From Candidatus Aenigmatarchaeota archaeon (GTDB lineage Archaea; Aenigmatarchaeota; Aenigmatarchaeia; PWEA01): 51,863 nucleotides of DNA. Positions 25,625 through 32,920 of the stretch are shown here, one piece after another; within the stretch, counting starts at the first letter, position 1, and every line of letters begins with the position of its first letter. The notes beneath the pieces are model-generated. The model saw only the letters and a program-made list of their open reading frames with translations, searched no databases and was not told the DNA's origin. A program made the position numbers and the translations under genes. The DNA is taken from positions 1 to 51,863 of the forward strand of contig PWHK01000012.1 in the NCBI GenBank assembly GCA_003554845.1, read 5' to 3'.

Positions 25625-26215
25625 ATGCATATCGAGGATATCGATGTCTTAAGGTCCAGATACAGCGGAATTGAAATTAGAAATCCACATAATCTAATAG
25701 AAAAGCATCCACACGACGAACTGGTATACAGAGATCTCCTTGACTATACCGACAGTATATATACATTCATAGGTGCCAAGATTCCTTGTTACGGTAAAAC
25801 AAGAAAAGAACAGATAACAGACATAGACCTTATAGGCATAGACGAAGAGACCAACAGAATCGATGTTTACGAGTACAAGTGTATGTTCAGGGACGACCTA
25901 CTGGTAAATGCCTTGGAAGGTGTCAATAAACTGAGAAAATATCTCACACAGGAAAACGGAAATAATGCCCATATACCTGACATTGAAGACAGACTTTCGT
26001 CTTTGAATGCGAAAAACTCGGAAATAACCTACTCGGTGAAGTTTGGTGACTTTGAGATAGGAGAGAACATAGAAAATATAGAAATTGTATCTGAAATCCA
26101 CGTCGATGACGATTTCTTTGAAGATGTTTTCCGTAAACTCAGAGATAGGGACGAGGAAAAACTTGTGAACTACTTGAGAAGTAAAGATATATTCATCGAC
26201 CACACCCAGAACTGA
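25625..26215 (+). CDS. PD-(D/E)XK nuclease-like protein, 196 aa
   Basis: A second nuclease-like gene follows 25 bases after the first. D66 and D68 in ITDIDLIGID and E83-Y-K85 in RIDVYEYKCMF make a PD-(D/E)XK core, followed by a helix NALEGVNKLRKYL where the family often has its conserved Gln/Tyr (here not obvious). The C-terminal half is acidic, ending in a helix pair. ATG 25625 has a strong GGGAGGAGGTG site just upstream; GTG 25622 is less likely. The two proteins are not obvious duplicates of one another. The activity is unproven. Confidence 0.6.
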   Translation: MHIEDIDVLRSRYSGIEIRNPHNLIEKHPHDELVYRDLLDYTDSIYTFIGAKIPCYGKTRKEQITDIDLIGIDEETNRIDVYEYKCMFRDDLLVNALEGVNKLRKYLTQENGNNAHIPDIEDRLSSLNAKNSEITYSVKFGDFEIGENIENIEIVSEIHVDDDFFEDVFRKLRDRDEEKLVNYLRSKDIFIDHTQN

Positions 26216-26253
26216 TTCAAGTTATTTATATTTTATTTATTTAATCTTAGAAC

Positions 26254-27216
26254 ATGGAAACATCCGAAGCAATGCTCTACGATTCCTATTTTATGGAGCT
26301 CCCCCAAGGCAAGGAAGAAGAGATAAGAAAGGAACTGGAAAAACGCGGTTACAATGAAGATACATGGAGTAAGGTAAAGGAATTTTACCATATGAATATA
26401 CTACCCAGTGGAGATCCCGAAGAAAAGGCCAGAAAAATAGAATCCCGTCTTTACAAAATCTACCCTGAAAAATATTTCGAAGAAAAATTCGAAAACGAAG
26501 AAATAAACAACATCTACTCTGTAAGTCTTCGGAAAAAAAACGACGGAAGACATCTTGTTCTACCTTTTTCATACCAGGACGAACTTGAACTCAGCGAATT
26601 CGACGGAGTAGATGGAGTAGTACTGGACCACAGTGTAGTATATAGTATCATGGAAAGATCCAGTACCATAAAGCTGGATAACATGTTGGACAAAAAGGTC
26701 GAGCCTCTTAAGAGAGTTTTGGATGAAATTGAAGAAAGGGGAGAAAGCCTGAGATCTGTTGACCCATATGGTTTGGCAGAAGATGTTAAGGAATCAATTA
26801 GCAAAACAACAAGTGTTCAATGGTACAAACCTCTTGAATTAATGGACAACATACTTACATGGAGAAAAAGGGGGGATGTCTACATAGACCTTTGCTACCC
26901 AGATGACCTCAAAGAAAAGGCAACGCTGCATGCTTCTAGAACAGGTGGAAATGGTATCTACAGGCAAATAGAGACAATCAACCTCCTTGAAGACATAGGA
27001 GAGCCTCTTGATATACCAAAATCACTCAAAAAAAGCTTTGAAAAAGATTTCAAAACCATGGCAGAAGATAAAACCATAATAGAGGTTGCAAAAGAAAAAT
27101 ATGAAAAACCTATGATAGTTACATACGATTCCGACTTCAAAGAACTCGTCGATGGTGAAGTATTTTCCATGCTCCCGGACTGTGCTAATTTTGTTCTTCG
27201 ATGTACCATAGAATAA
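26254..27216 (+). CDS. PIN-like domain protein, 320 aa
   Basis: The first 110 residues are helical and charged and not recognised. From about residue 118 the sequence reads like a PIN nuclease: D125 in GVVLDHSVVY (first metal aspartate), a helical middle, D272 in AEDKTIIEVAKEK, and D292/D294 in MIVTYDSDFKEL (last acidic pair). PIN proteins cut single-stranded RNA, often as VapC toxins, but this one is about twice VapC length and has a large insertion, and no antitoxin-like neighbour is seen. A TATA-like ATTTATATTTTATT lies about 25-35 bases upstream. It ends 9 bases before the stop of the convergent exoribonuclease gene. Confidence 0.5.
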   Translation: METSEAMLYDSYFMELPQGKEEEIRKELEKRGYNEDTWSKVKEFYHMNILPSGDPEEKARKIESRLYKIYPEKYFEEKFENEEINNIYSVSLRKKNDGRHLVLPFSYQDELELSEFDGVDGVVLDHSVVYSIMERSSTIKLDNMLDKKVEPLKRVLDEIEERGESLRSVDPYGLAEDVKESISKTTSVQWYKPLELMDNILTWRKRGDVYIDLCYPDDLKEKATLHASRTGGNGIYRQIETINLLEDIGEPLDIPKSLKKSFEKDFKTMAEDKTIIEVAKEKYEKPMIVTYDSDFKELVDGEVFSMLPDCANFVLRCTIE

Positions 27217-27225
27217 AGAAGATAA

Positions 27226-28182
27226 CTATTCCAGATAGATCTGACCAAACCTGTTTTTACCCGTCCATTTATGGAAATCTTCGGTTTTAGCATTTTCCTT
27301 GAGATCTATAATTTGAACAGCCTGTGAGTCCAACTGATCAAGATAGTGGACCACGAGTGCTTCAGGAAACATGGGTTCTTTGACTGCGCCGTACTCAGCC
27401 TTTCCGTGGTGTGAAACTATTATGTGCAAAAGCTTGTTTTTGAGATTATCCGGGAACTTTTCAATGTCCCTCAGTTTTTCAAGTAGTATTTCCTGGCCAA
27501 GTGTTATATGCCCGGTAAGAAGTCCCGACCTGGACTGCTTTATATTGGTCGTGACCTCGAACTCTTTCATCTTACCTATATCATGTAGAAAGCAACCCAC
27601 CTTCAGAAGATCTAAATCAAGACTTCCGTGCTGATCCGATATCTTTTCAGCCAGTTCTATCATATGAAGAACATGTTCCATGAGGCCTCCTATGTAGTTA
27701 TGGTGGTAGAACATTGCTGCAGGGGACTTTTTGAACTCTTCTACAAAACTATCGTCCTCGAAAAAGGAATCCATAAGACGACTGATATCAGGATCCTCGA
27801 TGCTACCTAATTTCGTCTGGAGACTTGAAAACATTTCTTCGATATCCCTATCCGTCTTCTCTATAAAGTCCTCTATATTGTAGTCCTCCACCTTTCTAAG
27901 ACCACTTCCTTCAACATTCAGCTGCATATTTCCTTTGAACTCGGAGGCGCTTCCCTTCACTTCGAGGACGTCACCTGGCTTTATCTTTTCCTGGACTTTT
28001 TTGACCTTTTTCTCGTCTCTTCCGCCCCAGTACTTGGCCTCAACCTCACCGGTCGCATCTGCTAGTCCAAGTGTAAACATAAATCCATTTCTATAGGAAC
28101 GGACAGGTTTTTTGTATTTAACAGAGTAGGTACTTCTAACATCATCGCCTTCTTCCAGGTCTTCAACATTCTTTCTTTTCAT
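27226..28182 (-). CDS. YhaM/Cbf1-type 3'-5' exoribonuclease (OB fold plus HD domain)
   Basis: The N-terminal ~100 residues form an OB fold (FMFTLGLADATGEVEAKYWGG) for nucleic-acid binding. The central and C-terminal part is an HD domain: MFYHHNYIGGLMEHVLHM, the metal pair in GCFLHDIGKMKEF, GHITLGQEIL and HIIVSHHGKAEYG, ending with an extra helix. This order is that of YhaM, a 3'-5' exoribonuclease. I start at ATG 28182: the shared TATA element at 28211-28226 places the transcript start just before it, while the TTG at 28212 lies inside that element. It is divergent from rtcA, another RNA-end enzyme. Confidence 0.82.
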   Translation of the reverse strand: MKRKNVEDLEEGDDVRSTYSVKYKKPVRSYRNGFMFTLGLADATGEVEAKYWGGRDEKKVKKVQEKIKPGDVLEVKGSASEFKGNMQLNVEGSGLRKVEDYNIEDFIEKTDRDIEEMFSSLQTKLGSIEDPDISRLMDSFFEDDSFVEEFKKSPAAMFYHHNYIGGLMEHVLHMIELAEKISDQHGSLDLDLLKVGCFLHDIGKMKEFEVTTNIKQSRSGLLTGHITLGQEILLEKLRDIEKFPDNLKNKLLHIIVSHHGKAEYGAVKEPMFPEALVVHYLDQLDSQAVQIIDLKENAKTEDFHKWTGKNRFGQIYLE

Positions 28183-28210
28183 ATGTACCCAAAGAACATT
28201 GTCTCTGAAC

Positions 28211-28226
28211 AATAAAAAGTTTTATT
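28211..28226. promoter_or_regulatory. Palindromic shared TATA element between exoribonuclease and rtcA
   Basis: AATAAAA-AG-TTTTATT is a perfect inverted repeat with a two-base centre. It lies 28 bases from the minus-strand ATG at 28182 and 22 bases from the plus-strand ATG at 28249, so one symmetric box could start both transcripts. No other TATA-like run is seen in this 66-base spacer. Confidence 0.5.
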
Positions 28227-28248
28227 CTATTTCCACCACAGTTAATTC

Positions 28249-29256
28249 ATGATAGAAATAGACGGCAGCTACGGTGAAGGAGGCGGACAGATAGTCAGGA
28301 CAGCTACGTCTCTTTCTGCCTATACCGGAAAACCTGTTCGGATTAGAAATATACGCGCCAACCGCTCCAAACCAGGATTAAGGCCACAGCATGTAAAAGG
28401 TGTCGAGGCACTGGCCGATCTATGTGATGCAGAATCAAGCGGAGTCGAAGTAGGTAAAAGCAGTTTAGTCTTTCGTCCCGGTAAAATAAAACACAGGGAC
28501 ATGGAGATCGATATAGGTACCGCGGGTTCTGTAACTCTTCTTCTTCAGTCGCTCATGCCACCACTGGTAAGATGCATTAAGGAACTGGATATAACGGTAA
28601 AGGGAGGGACGGATGTAAAGTGGAGTCCACCTGCAGACTATCTGAAATACGTTCTGTTACCTATACTGCGAGACCATGGCTTTGTTGCCTACCTGGATGT
28701 AGAAAAGCGTGGGTTCTATCCAAAAGGCGGAGGGAAGGTTGTACTTCACCTAAAGGAGATGGATTTAAAGGAGTTCGATCTGGTTGGAAGAGGTGATACG
28801 GAGAAAGTATGTGGCATATCCTACGCATCCAACCATCTTCAAGGTGCGAGGGTTGCCCACAGACAGGCCAAAGCTGCAAGAAAGGTTCTTCGAGAAAAGT
28901 TGGGGTTGGAATCTGATATAAAGACAGAGTACTGCGAATCCATGTCCCCTGGTTCAGGCATCCAGCTCTGGCTTAAAACCACAAACTCTGTGATAGGAGG
29001 GAATGCTCTGGGTGAAAGAGGAACTCCCTCTGAGAAAGTTGGAAGAAAAGCTGCAGAGGATCTTATAAATGATCCAAAGGGAGCAGTCGATAAATATGCA
29101 GGCGACCAGTTGATACCCTTCCTTGGTCTTGTAGGCGGAAAAATAGAGATTTCGAAAAGAACAGAACATTCGAAAACAAATCAAGCCATCGTAGAGAAGT
29201 TTCTGGATGTTTCCTTTGAAACAGATGGCTACACTATAAAGTCTCACAAGGAATAA
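28249..29256 (+). CDS. rtcA: RNA 3'-terminal phosphate cyclase
   Basis: RtcA turns RNA 3'-phosphate ends into 2',3'-cyclic phosphates via an AMP-linked enzyme. The N-terminal signature DGSYGEGGGQIVRTA, RANRSKPGLRPQH, GTAGSVTLLLQ and RGFYPKGGG are all present. The AMP-accepting histidine is H307 in TEHSKTNQ, matching H309 of the E. coli protein. 335 residues is normal. It sits divergent to a YhaM-like exoribonuclease across a palindromic TATA element. Its last 13 bases overlap the end of the convergent hypothetical gene. A role in RNA repair or intron/cleavage-end metabolism is expected from family knowledge. Confidence 0.95.
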   Translation: MIEIDGSYGEGGGQIVRTATSLSAYTGKPVRIRNIRANRSKPGLRPQHVKGVEALADLCDAESSGVEVGKSSLVFRPGKIKHRDMEIDIGTAGSVTLLLQSLMPPLVRCIKELDITVKGGTDVKWSPPADYLKYVLLPILRDHGFVAYLDVEKRGFYPKGGGKVVLHLKEMDLKEFDLVGRGDTEKVCGISYASNHLQGARVAHRQAKAARKVLREKLGLESDIKTEYCESMSPGSGIQLWLKTTNSVIGGNALGERGTPSEKVGRKAAEDLINDPKGAVDKYAGDQLIPFLGLVGGKIEISKRTEHSKTNQAIVEKFLDVSFETDGYTIKSHKE

Positions 29257-29639
29257 ACGTCTCTTTGGAAGATATCTGGTGTCGTATTAAACACCACGTT
29301 ACTCTCCTTCAACATCTCTCTGATATAGTTGTCGTACTCTGATACTACTGCATATCCACCTGTATACCTTTCAAAGTCCTCATTTACCTTATTCTTCGGA
29401 TCGACTATAGTCCTTTGAACAGTCTTATCAAAGGAAGGCTTCGGTTTTCCATTTCTTGGTATATAAACTGCATGAACAGGAGGATCCAGATCGAACTTTT
29501 TTAGTCTTTCTTCGTTTATTGCTATCTCATTCCAGTTGAGGTTCTTGCTTATGTTACATATTCCGGTTTCGTAGATATTTTCAGATATTTTCTGGAGCCT
29601 ACCGCTACAGAAGGGTAGTTTTCTTTTCCAGGAATACAT
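29244..29639 (-). CDS. Hypothetical protein, 131 aa
   Basis: Unrecognised. The N-terminal part is basic with two cysteines (PFCSG, GICNIS), and the middle has PPVHAVYIPRNGKPKPSF, which looks like a strand-turn pattern rich in Pro and Lys. It could be a small RNA- or DNA-binding protein, but no family can be named. The 3' end overlaps rtcA by 13 bases in convergent orientation, which would give antisense transcripts. The start at 29639 lacks a strong ribosome site; AT-rich sequence just upstream (TTTATTAGAG) may be the promoter. Confidence 0.5.
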   Translation of the reverse strand: MYSWKRKLPFCSGRLQKISENIYETGICNISKNLNWNEIAINEERLKKFDLDPPVHAVYIPRNGKPKPSFDKTVQRTIVDPKNKVNEDFERYTGGYAVVSEYDNYIREMLKESNVVFNTTPDIFQRDVYSL

Positions 29640-29684
29640 TTTATCTCTAATAAATAGGTAAAGAATAAATAAAAAGTTGGGTGG

Positions 29685-30116
29685 TCATTTGACCTCTATG
29701 TCTCTTTCCTTCTTCTTTTTTCCTGCCTTCTTTGGTATAATGACCTTCAAAACACCCTCCTCCATCTTTGCACTGGCATCGTCTGACTTAACTTTTTCAG
29801 GAAGTGTAATCTTTCTCTTCATCCCTGTTTTGCTTCTTTCCTGTCTGTAGTAGTTTTCACCGGATTCTTCTTTTTTATCTTCTTCCTGACAGGAAATCAT
29901 AATCTGATTATCCCTGACCTTGACAACGACATTGTCCTTGTCTACTCCTGGCAAATCAGCTTCGACGATCAAGTTGCCGTTGTCCTCTCTTATATCCACC
30001 GGAAAGCCTCTGAGTGCACCAGCGGCCCTTGGTCCTCTCTGCCAGAAGTTTTTCATCAGTTTGTTCATTCTTTCTTGCATGTCCTCAAGTTCATCAAATG
30101 GATCTTTCATGGGCAT
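29685..30116 (-). CDS. Small heat-shock protein, Hsp20/alpha-crystallin family
   Basis: The 143-residue protein has an N-terminal helical arm (DPFDELEDMQERMNKLMK), then an alpha-crystallin domain with VDIREDNGNLIVEADLPGV, the ...RQERSKTGMKRKITLPEKV strand and the C-terminal GVLKVIIPKK; the I-x-I/V tail anchors the oligomer. These chaperones hold unfolding proteins under heat or salt stress. ATG 30116 follows GAGAGGTGA by about 5 bases, so I prefer it to the more upstream frame start. TATA-like sequence (ATATACACAC) lies at 30145-30160. Stress control is likely but no specific operator is seen. Confidence 0.92.
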   Translation of the reverse strand: MPMKDPFDELEDMQERMNKLMKNFWQRGPRAAGALRGFPVDIREDNGNLIVEADLPGVDKDNVVVKVRDNQIMISCQEEDKKEESGENYYRQERSKTGMKRKITLPEKVKSDDASAKMEEGVLKVIIPKKAGKKKKERDIEVK

Positions 30117-30193
30117 AATATCACCTCTCAAAAATATTTTGGTTTTGTGTGTATATACATTAAACTGAAAGAATTTAAACTTTATCCAACACC

Positions 30194-30688
30194 CTACCTG
30201 ACCCTGATCCAGTAGTAGACAAAAGCTACTATTGCTAGGATAAAAAAGACGGACGCAGCAATTAAATGTATTCCGCCCCCAGAAGACTCCACCACAACCT
30301 CTGTGGCTTCTGCACCCATGATTTGATCTTCCTGTGGAATCTCCGGTGTTCTGAGATATTCCAAGAGCTGGTGAATACCAAGAACTCCGGTAATACCTGA
30401 AGTAGCAAAGAGAAGTATCTTTTGAACCCTGTTCCCAACAAGGTTCTTACCCTTCTTTGTTAGTTCATAGTACACCCATTTTCTACCTTCCCTATCAAGC
30501 TTATTGATAAATCCAGCATTCTTGAGCTTCTTGAGGTGTTCATGAACGGTGGATTTAGAAAGATCAAGCTCTCTGGAGAGCTCTGTAACTGTCATGTTTC
30601 TTCTATTCAGATACTTTAATATTTCCTTCCTTGTTTCAGATGATACAACCTCTATTGTATTACCGTCCATCTCAAGTTTATTTGGCAT
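30194..30688 (-). CDS. Winged-helix regulator with C-terminal membrane helices
   Basis: Residues 10-85 form an ArsR/MarR-type winged helix (RKEILKYLNRRNMTVTELSREL, LSKSTVHEHLKKLKNAGF, then the wing REGRKWVYYELT). After it come a short hydrophobic segment (ILLFATSGITGVLGI) and, past an acidic loop, a clear membrane helix (HLIAASVFFILAIVAFVYYW) followed by IRVR. So this is a DNA-binding protein tied to the membrane. TATA-like ATTTATAAG lies about 25 bases before ATG 30688. It is divergent from the secreted protein at 30797, and an inverted repeat (GTTCG...CGAAC) lies between them, a likely operator. Confidence 0.78.
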   Translation of the reverse strand: MPNKLEMDGNTIEVVSSETRKEILKYLNRRNMTVTELSRELDLSKSTVHEHLKKLKNAGFINKLDREGRKWVYYELTKKGKNLVGNRVQKILLFATSGITGVLGIHQLLEYLRTPEIPQEDQIMGAEATEVVVESSGGGIHLIAASVFFILAIVAFVYYWIRVR

Positions 30689-30730
30689 AAAAACAAGAGA
30701 TATTTCTATTCTTATAAATATTTTCAGAAC

Positions 30731-30748
30731 GTTCGGTCATCGGCGAAC
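30731..30748. repeat. Inverted repeat between two divergent promoters
   Basis: GTTCG at 30731-30735 and CGAAC at 30744-30748 are inverse copies with an 8-base centre. It lies between the minus-strand TATA-like element near 30711-30719 and the plus-strand one near 30761-30769, a good place for an operator controlled by the adjacent winged-helix protein. Short repeats of this size also occur by chance. Confidence 0.4.
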
Positions 30749-30796
30749 AAAATCACAACTGTTATAAAACAGATAAAACAAAAATGAATTGATACA

Positions 30797-31273
30797 ATGG
30801 AATTACAAAAAACAGCAGGATTACTTGCATTTTTACTGGTTTCAGCAGTCCTTTTGAGTTTTGTAAATGCAGAGACACCCCAAACAACAGAAGGTATCCC
30901 GATGGAAATAGACACACTAAGCAGTGACTGCATGTCAACAAGAGAAGAAGGAGTTCAAAGGACGGAAAAGATCGAAAACGGTACAAGAATTGAAGGCGTA
31001 TTCCAGACGCCGAACCCATGTCATACAATCAACGTCTCAACAGTTCAACAAAACGAAGATACCTATACCATAGACCTTGTAGCAGAGCCCCAGGAAGGAA
31101 TATGTGTCCAGTGTGTGGGATCAATAACCTACGAAATCATTCTGGAAGACGATGAACCAGACAAGGTAATAATCCTACATGACGGAGAAAAGGTCGACGT
31201 AGTTGAATTCAATCCAGGAGAAAGTAGAAGTATAATTGGTATGTTGATAGACTGGCTAGGATTCCTCTTTTAG
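30797..31273 (+). CDS. Secreted protein of 158 aa with four conserved-looking cysteines
   Basis: The N-terminus is a clear signal peptide (TAGLLAFLLVSAVLLSFVNA, then ETPQTT). The mature part has cysteines in SSDCMS, TPNPCHTI and ICVQCVG, which suggests disulfides in an extracellular domain, with alternating strands (NVSTVQ, YTIDLVA, ITYEIIL). No family can be named with confidence. TATA-like TTATAAAAC lies about 30 bases before the ATG. The gene ends in a hairpin terminator that contains its stop codon. The divergent membrane-tethered winged-helix protein may regulate it. Confidence 0.65.
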   Translation: MELQKTAGLLAFLLVSAVLLSFVNAETPQTTEGIPMEIDTLSSDCMSTREEGVQRTEKIENGTRIEGVFQTPNPCHTINVSTVQQNEDTYTIDLVAEPQEGICVQCVGSITYEIILEDDEPDKVIILHDGEKVDVVEFNPGESRSIIGMLIDWLGFLF

Positions 31274-31302
31274 GCTAAAGAGAGGAATCATCCTTCTTTT
31301 TT
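31260..31302 (+). terminator. Hairpin terminator containing the stop codon
   Basis: GATTCCTCT (31260-31268) pairs with AGAGGAATC (31281-31289) as a perfect 9-base stem; the TAG stop at 31271-31273 is in the loop. A T-rich run (CTTCTTTTTT) follows at 31292-31302. The form is that of a bacterial-type intrinsic terminator; in archaea the T run is the main signal. Confidence 0.6.
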
Positions 31303-31303
31303 A

Positions 31304-31567
31304 TCATTCTTCTGTTGCATAGACCAGAAACTTTCCCTCTGGAGGCTTCTTTATTTCAAGCTTCAAGTCTTTGATAAGCCTATAGTACCTTCTTCTCCCG
31401 CTTCTGTAACTGTCAACCAAGCCATCGCCTTCAAGCCTATCGAGATGATGCTTCACTCTCTTGCCATCCATCTTTGTCAGGTCCATGATCTGAGAGACGT
31501 ACTTATCACCACTGGTAAGATGTTTCAGAATCTCCAGTCTCTTTCTCGAACCGATGAGTTCCAACAT
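31304..31567 (-). CDS. ArsR-type winged-helix protein, 87 aa
   Basis: A single winged-helix domain: SRKRLEILKHLTSGDKYVS, a recognition helix DGKRVKHHLDRLEGDGLVD and a basic wing SYRSGRRRYYRLI. The last 20 residues (LEIKKPPEGKFLVYA) continue as a strand. Proteins like this bind DNA as dimers and usually sense a ligand or redox state, but no metal-binding cysteine is present. AT-rich sequence (ATATTTTTAGTAATTATATAC) upstream holds the promoter. It is divergent from the amphi-Trp gene and could control it. Its stop lies just beyond the T run of the terminator of the secreted protein gene. Confidence 0.75.
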   Translation of the reverse strand: MLELIGSRKRLEILKHLTSGDKYVSQIMDLTKMDGKRVKHHLDRLEGDGLVDSYRSGRRRYYRLIKDLKLEIKKPPEGKFLVYATEE

Positions 31568-31615
31568 ATATGTATATAATTACTAAAAATATTTATATAT
31601 CTTTTTTATGAACAG

Positions 31616-31909
31616 ATGAACGGTGATAAGATGGAAATTACAACAGACAGACCAGAAGGAAGAAAGACTGTAGAAGGCAACTTCAGCAAAGAATTCCACA
31701 TGAACAAAAAGGAACTAAGTGAGTTCCTGAGAAAACTGGCAGACGAAATAGAGAAGGGAAATGAACTGGAGATAAAGAGTGACGACTGGGTACTGCCATT
31801 CAAGTTCAGAGACAACATAGAAGTAGAGATAGAAAAGGACAAAAACGAACTTGAGATAGAAATGGAGTTTGAAAAAATGGAGGATGAGGGTAAGCTTTCC
31901 ATAGGCTAA
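31616..31909 (+). CDS. Amphi-Trp domain protein, 97 aa
   Basis: The protein fits the amphi-Trp domain found mainly in halophilic archaea: an N-terminal strand, a helix KELSEFLRKLADEIEKGN, then the conserved SDDWVLPFKFRDNIEVEIE stretch with its central Trp, and an acidic C-terminus. The function is not known; it probably forms a small beta-sandwich. ATG 31616 has a TATA box (TTTATATATC) about 27 bases upstream, which favours a leaderless start; ATG 31631 has a GGTGAT site before it and is the alternative. The gene ends in a hairpin that includes its stop codon. Confidence 0.72.
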   Translation: MNGDKMEITTDRPEGRKTVEGNFSKEFHMNKKELSEFLRKLADEIEKGNELEIKSDDWVLPFKFRDNIEVEIEKDKNELEIEMEFEKMEDEGKLSIG

Positions 31910-31925
31910 CCCTCCTTCCCCTTCT
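31886..31925 (+). terminator. Hairpin terminator overlapping the stop codon
   Basis: GAGGGTAAGC (31886-31895) pairs with GCTAACCCTC (31905-31914) except for one A:A mismatch; the TAA stop at 31907-31909 is in the right arm. A pyrimidine-rich run with T tracts (CTTCCCCTTCTTTTC) follows. Confidence 0.5.
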
Positions 31926-31965
31926 TTTCTTTAAGATTAAATAAATCCAGATACAAATAGTATAT

Positions 31966-32832
31966 ATGAAACGTCTTTTTGTGCTGTTCACTGTGGTATA
32001 TCTTATAACACTACCTGGAGTTCTGGCTGTAGAGAGCCATGAGGTAGAGTATTCCGTGGAAAATGGAAACGTATTGGTAAGGGAAAGTATTGTATCCAAG
32101 GGGGGAGAAGCTTCCTTTTTCGTACCCGATGATTCATATGATATCAGAACATGGTCCGATGGTACGTCTACTTCCTTTACAATCGATAGGCAGAACAACC
32201 GGAGAGTTATTACAGTAGACACGGACAACACAACGGACATAGAACTGGAATACAAAACATCTGAACTTGTTGACCAAGGCAGAACATCCTACTTTGTCCA
32301 TGGATTCAGGGTCAAAGAACCAACTGAAAAAGTAACTATAAGACTTATACTTCCTGAAAAGGCTGTTCTACCACGTCCACTGGACTCTCTGACACCGCCT
32401 GTAAACCCATATCCAGATGAGGTCACCACAACAGGAAGAAGAATGGTCTTTGGATGGGAAGAGGAAGATATGCAACCAGATGACGTTTTTTCTATCTTTG
32501 TTTCATACCAGGAAGATAGTTTCAACTGGATCTATCTCCTACCTTTGATTGGTTTAGTTGCATTGACAGGATTTTTCTTATACAGCAGAAAGAAAAAAAT
32601 AGAAGCAGTTAAGAAACGTTTTCCACATCTCCTGGAAAAGGAAAAGGTGGTCGTGGAAGAACTGGCGAAGGCGGATGAGAATACATTATGGCAGAACCAG
32701 CTACAACATAGGACCGGTTTCACCAAGTCCAAGCTAAGCCGCACACTCCGTAAAATGGAGGAGAGAAATATTATTGAAAAGATACCTCATGGGACATCAA
32801 ATAAGGTAAGGCTCGTCGTTGAAGAAGATTAA
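31966..32832 (+). CDS. Membrane-spanning one-component regulator (extracellular domain, TM, winged helix)
   Basis: A signal peptide (LFVLFTVVYLITLPGVLA) leads into an outside domain of about 180 residues rich in beta strands, with TDIELEYKTSEL and WEEEDMQPDDVF. One membrane helix (WIYLLPLIGLVALTGFFLY, about 195-213) follows, then a basic stop-transfer RKKKIEAVKKR and a cytoplasmic winged helix (ENTLWQNQLQHRTGFTKSK, LSRTLRKMEERNIIEKI and a basic wing). It reads as a sensor that transmits an outside signal directly to DNA, a layout known among archaeal membrane-bound HTH proteins. TATA-like GATTAAATAAATCC lies about 30 bases upstream. Direct repeats just after it precede the next gene, a possible target. 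Confidence 0.75.
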   Translation: MKRLFVLFTVVYLITLPGVLAVESHEVEYSVENGNVLVRESIVSKGGEASFFVPDDSYDIRTWSDGTSTSFTIDRQNNRRVITVDTDNTTDIELEYKTSELVDQGRTSYFVHGFRVKEPTEKVTIRLILPEKAVLPRPLDSLTPPVNPYPDEVTTTGRRMVFGWEEEDMQPDDVFSIFVSYQEDSFNWIYLLPLIGLVALTGFFLYSRKKKIEAVKKRFPHLLEKEKVVVEELAKADENTLWQNQLQHRTGFTKSKLSRTLRKMEERNIIEKIPHGTSNKVRLVVEED

Positions 32833-32836
32833 ATTC

Positions 32837-32865
32837 TGTTTGTTGCATCTTGTTGCAATCTGTTT
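32837..32865. repeat. Short direct repeats upstream of the DUF5667-like gene
   Basis: TGTTGCA occurs at 32841 and again at 32851, exactly 10 bases apart (one helical turn), and the pair is flanked by two copies of CTGTTT (32837-32842 and 32860-32865). The array lies just after a membrane-bound winged-helix gene and about 60-85 bases before ATG 32921, so it may be an operator. The pairing with a regulator is inference. Confidence 0.4.
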
Positions 32866-32920
32866 CGGGTAAGCTTCAAGGGGTAACAGAACTATTATTA
32901 GGAAAAAGGAGGTGTTAAAT

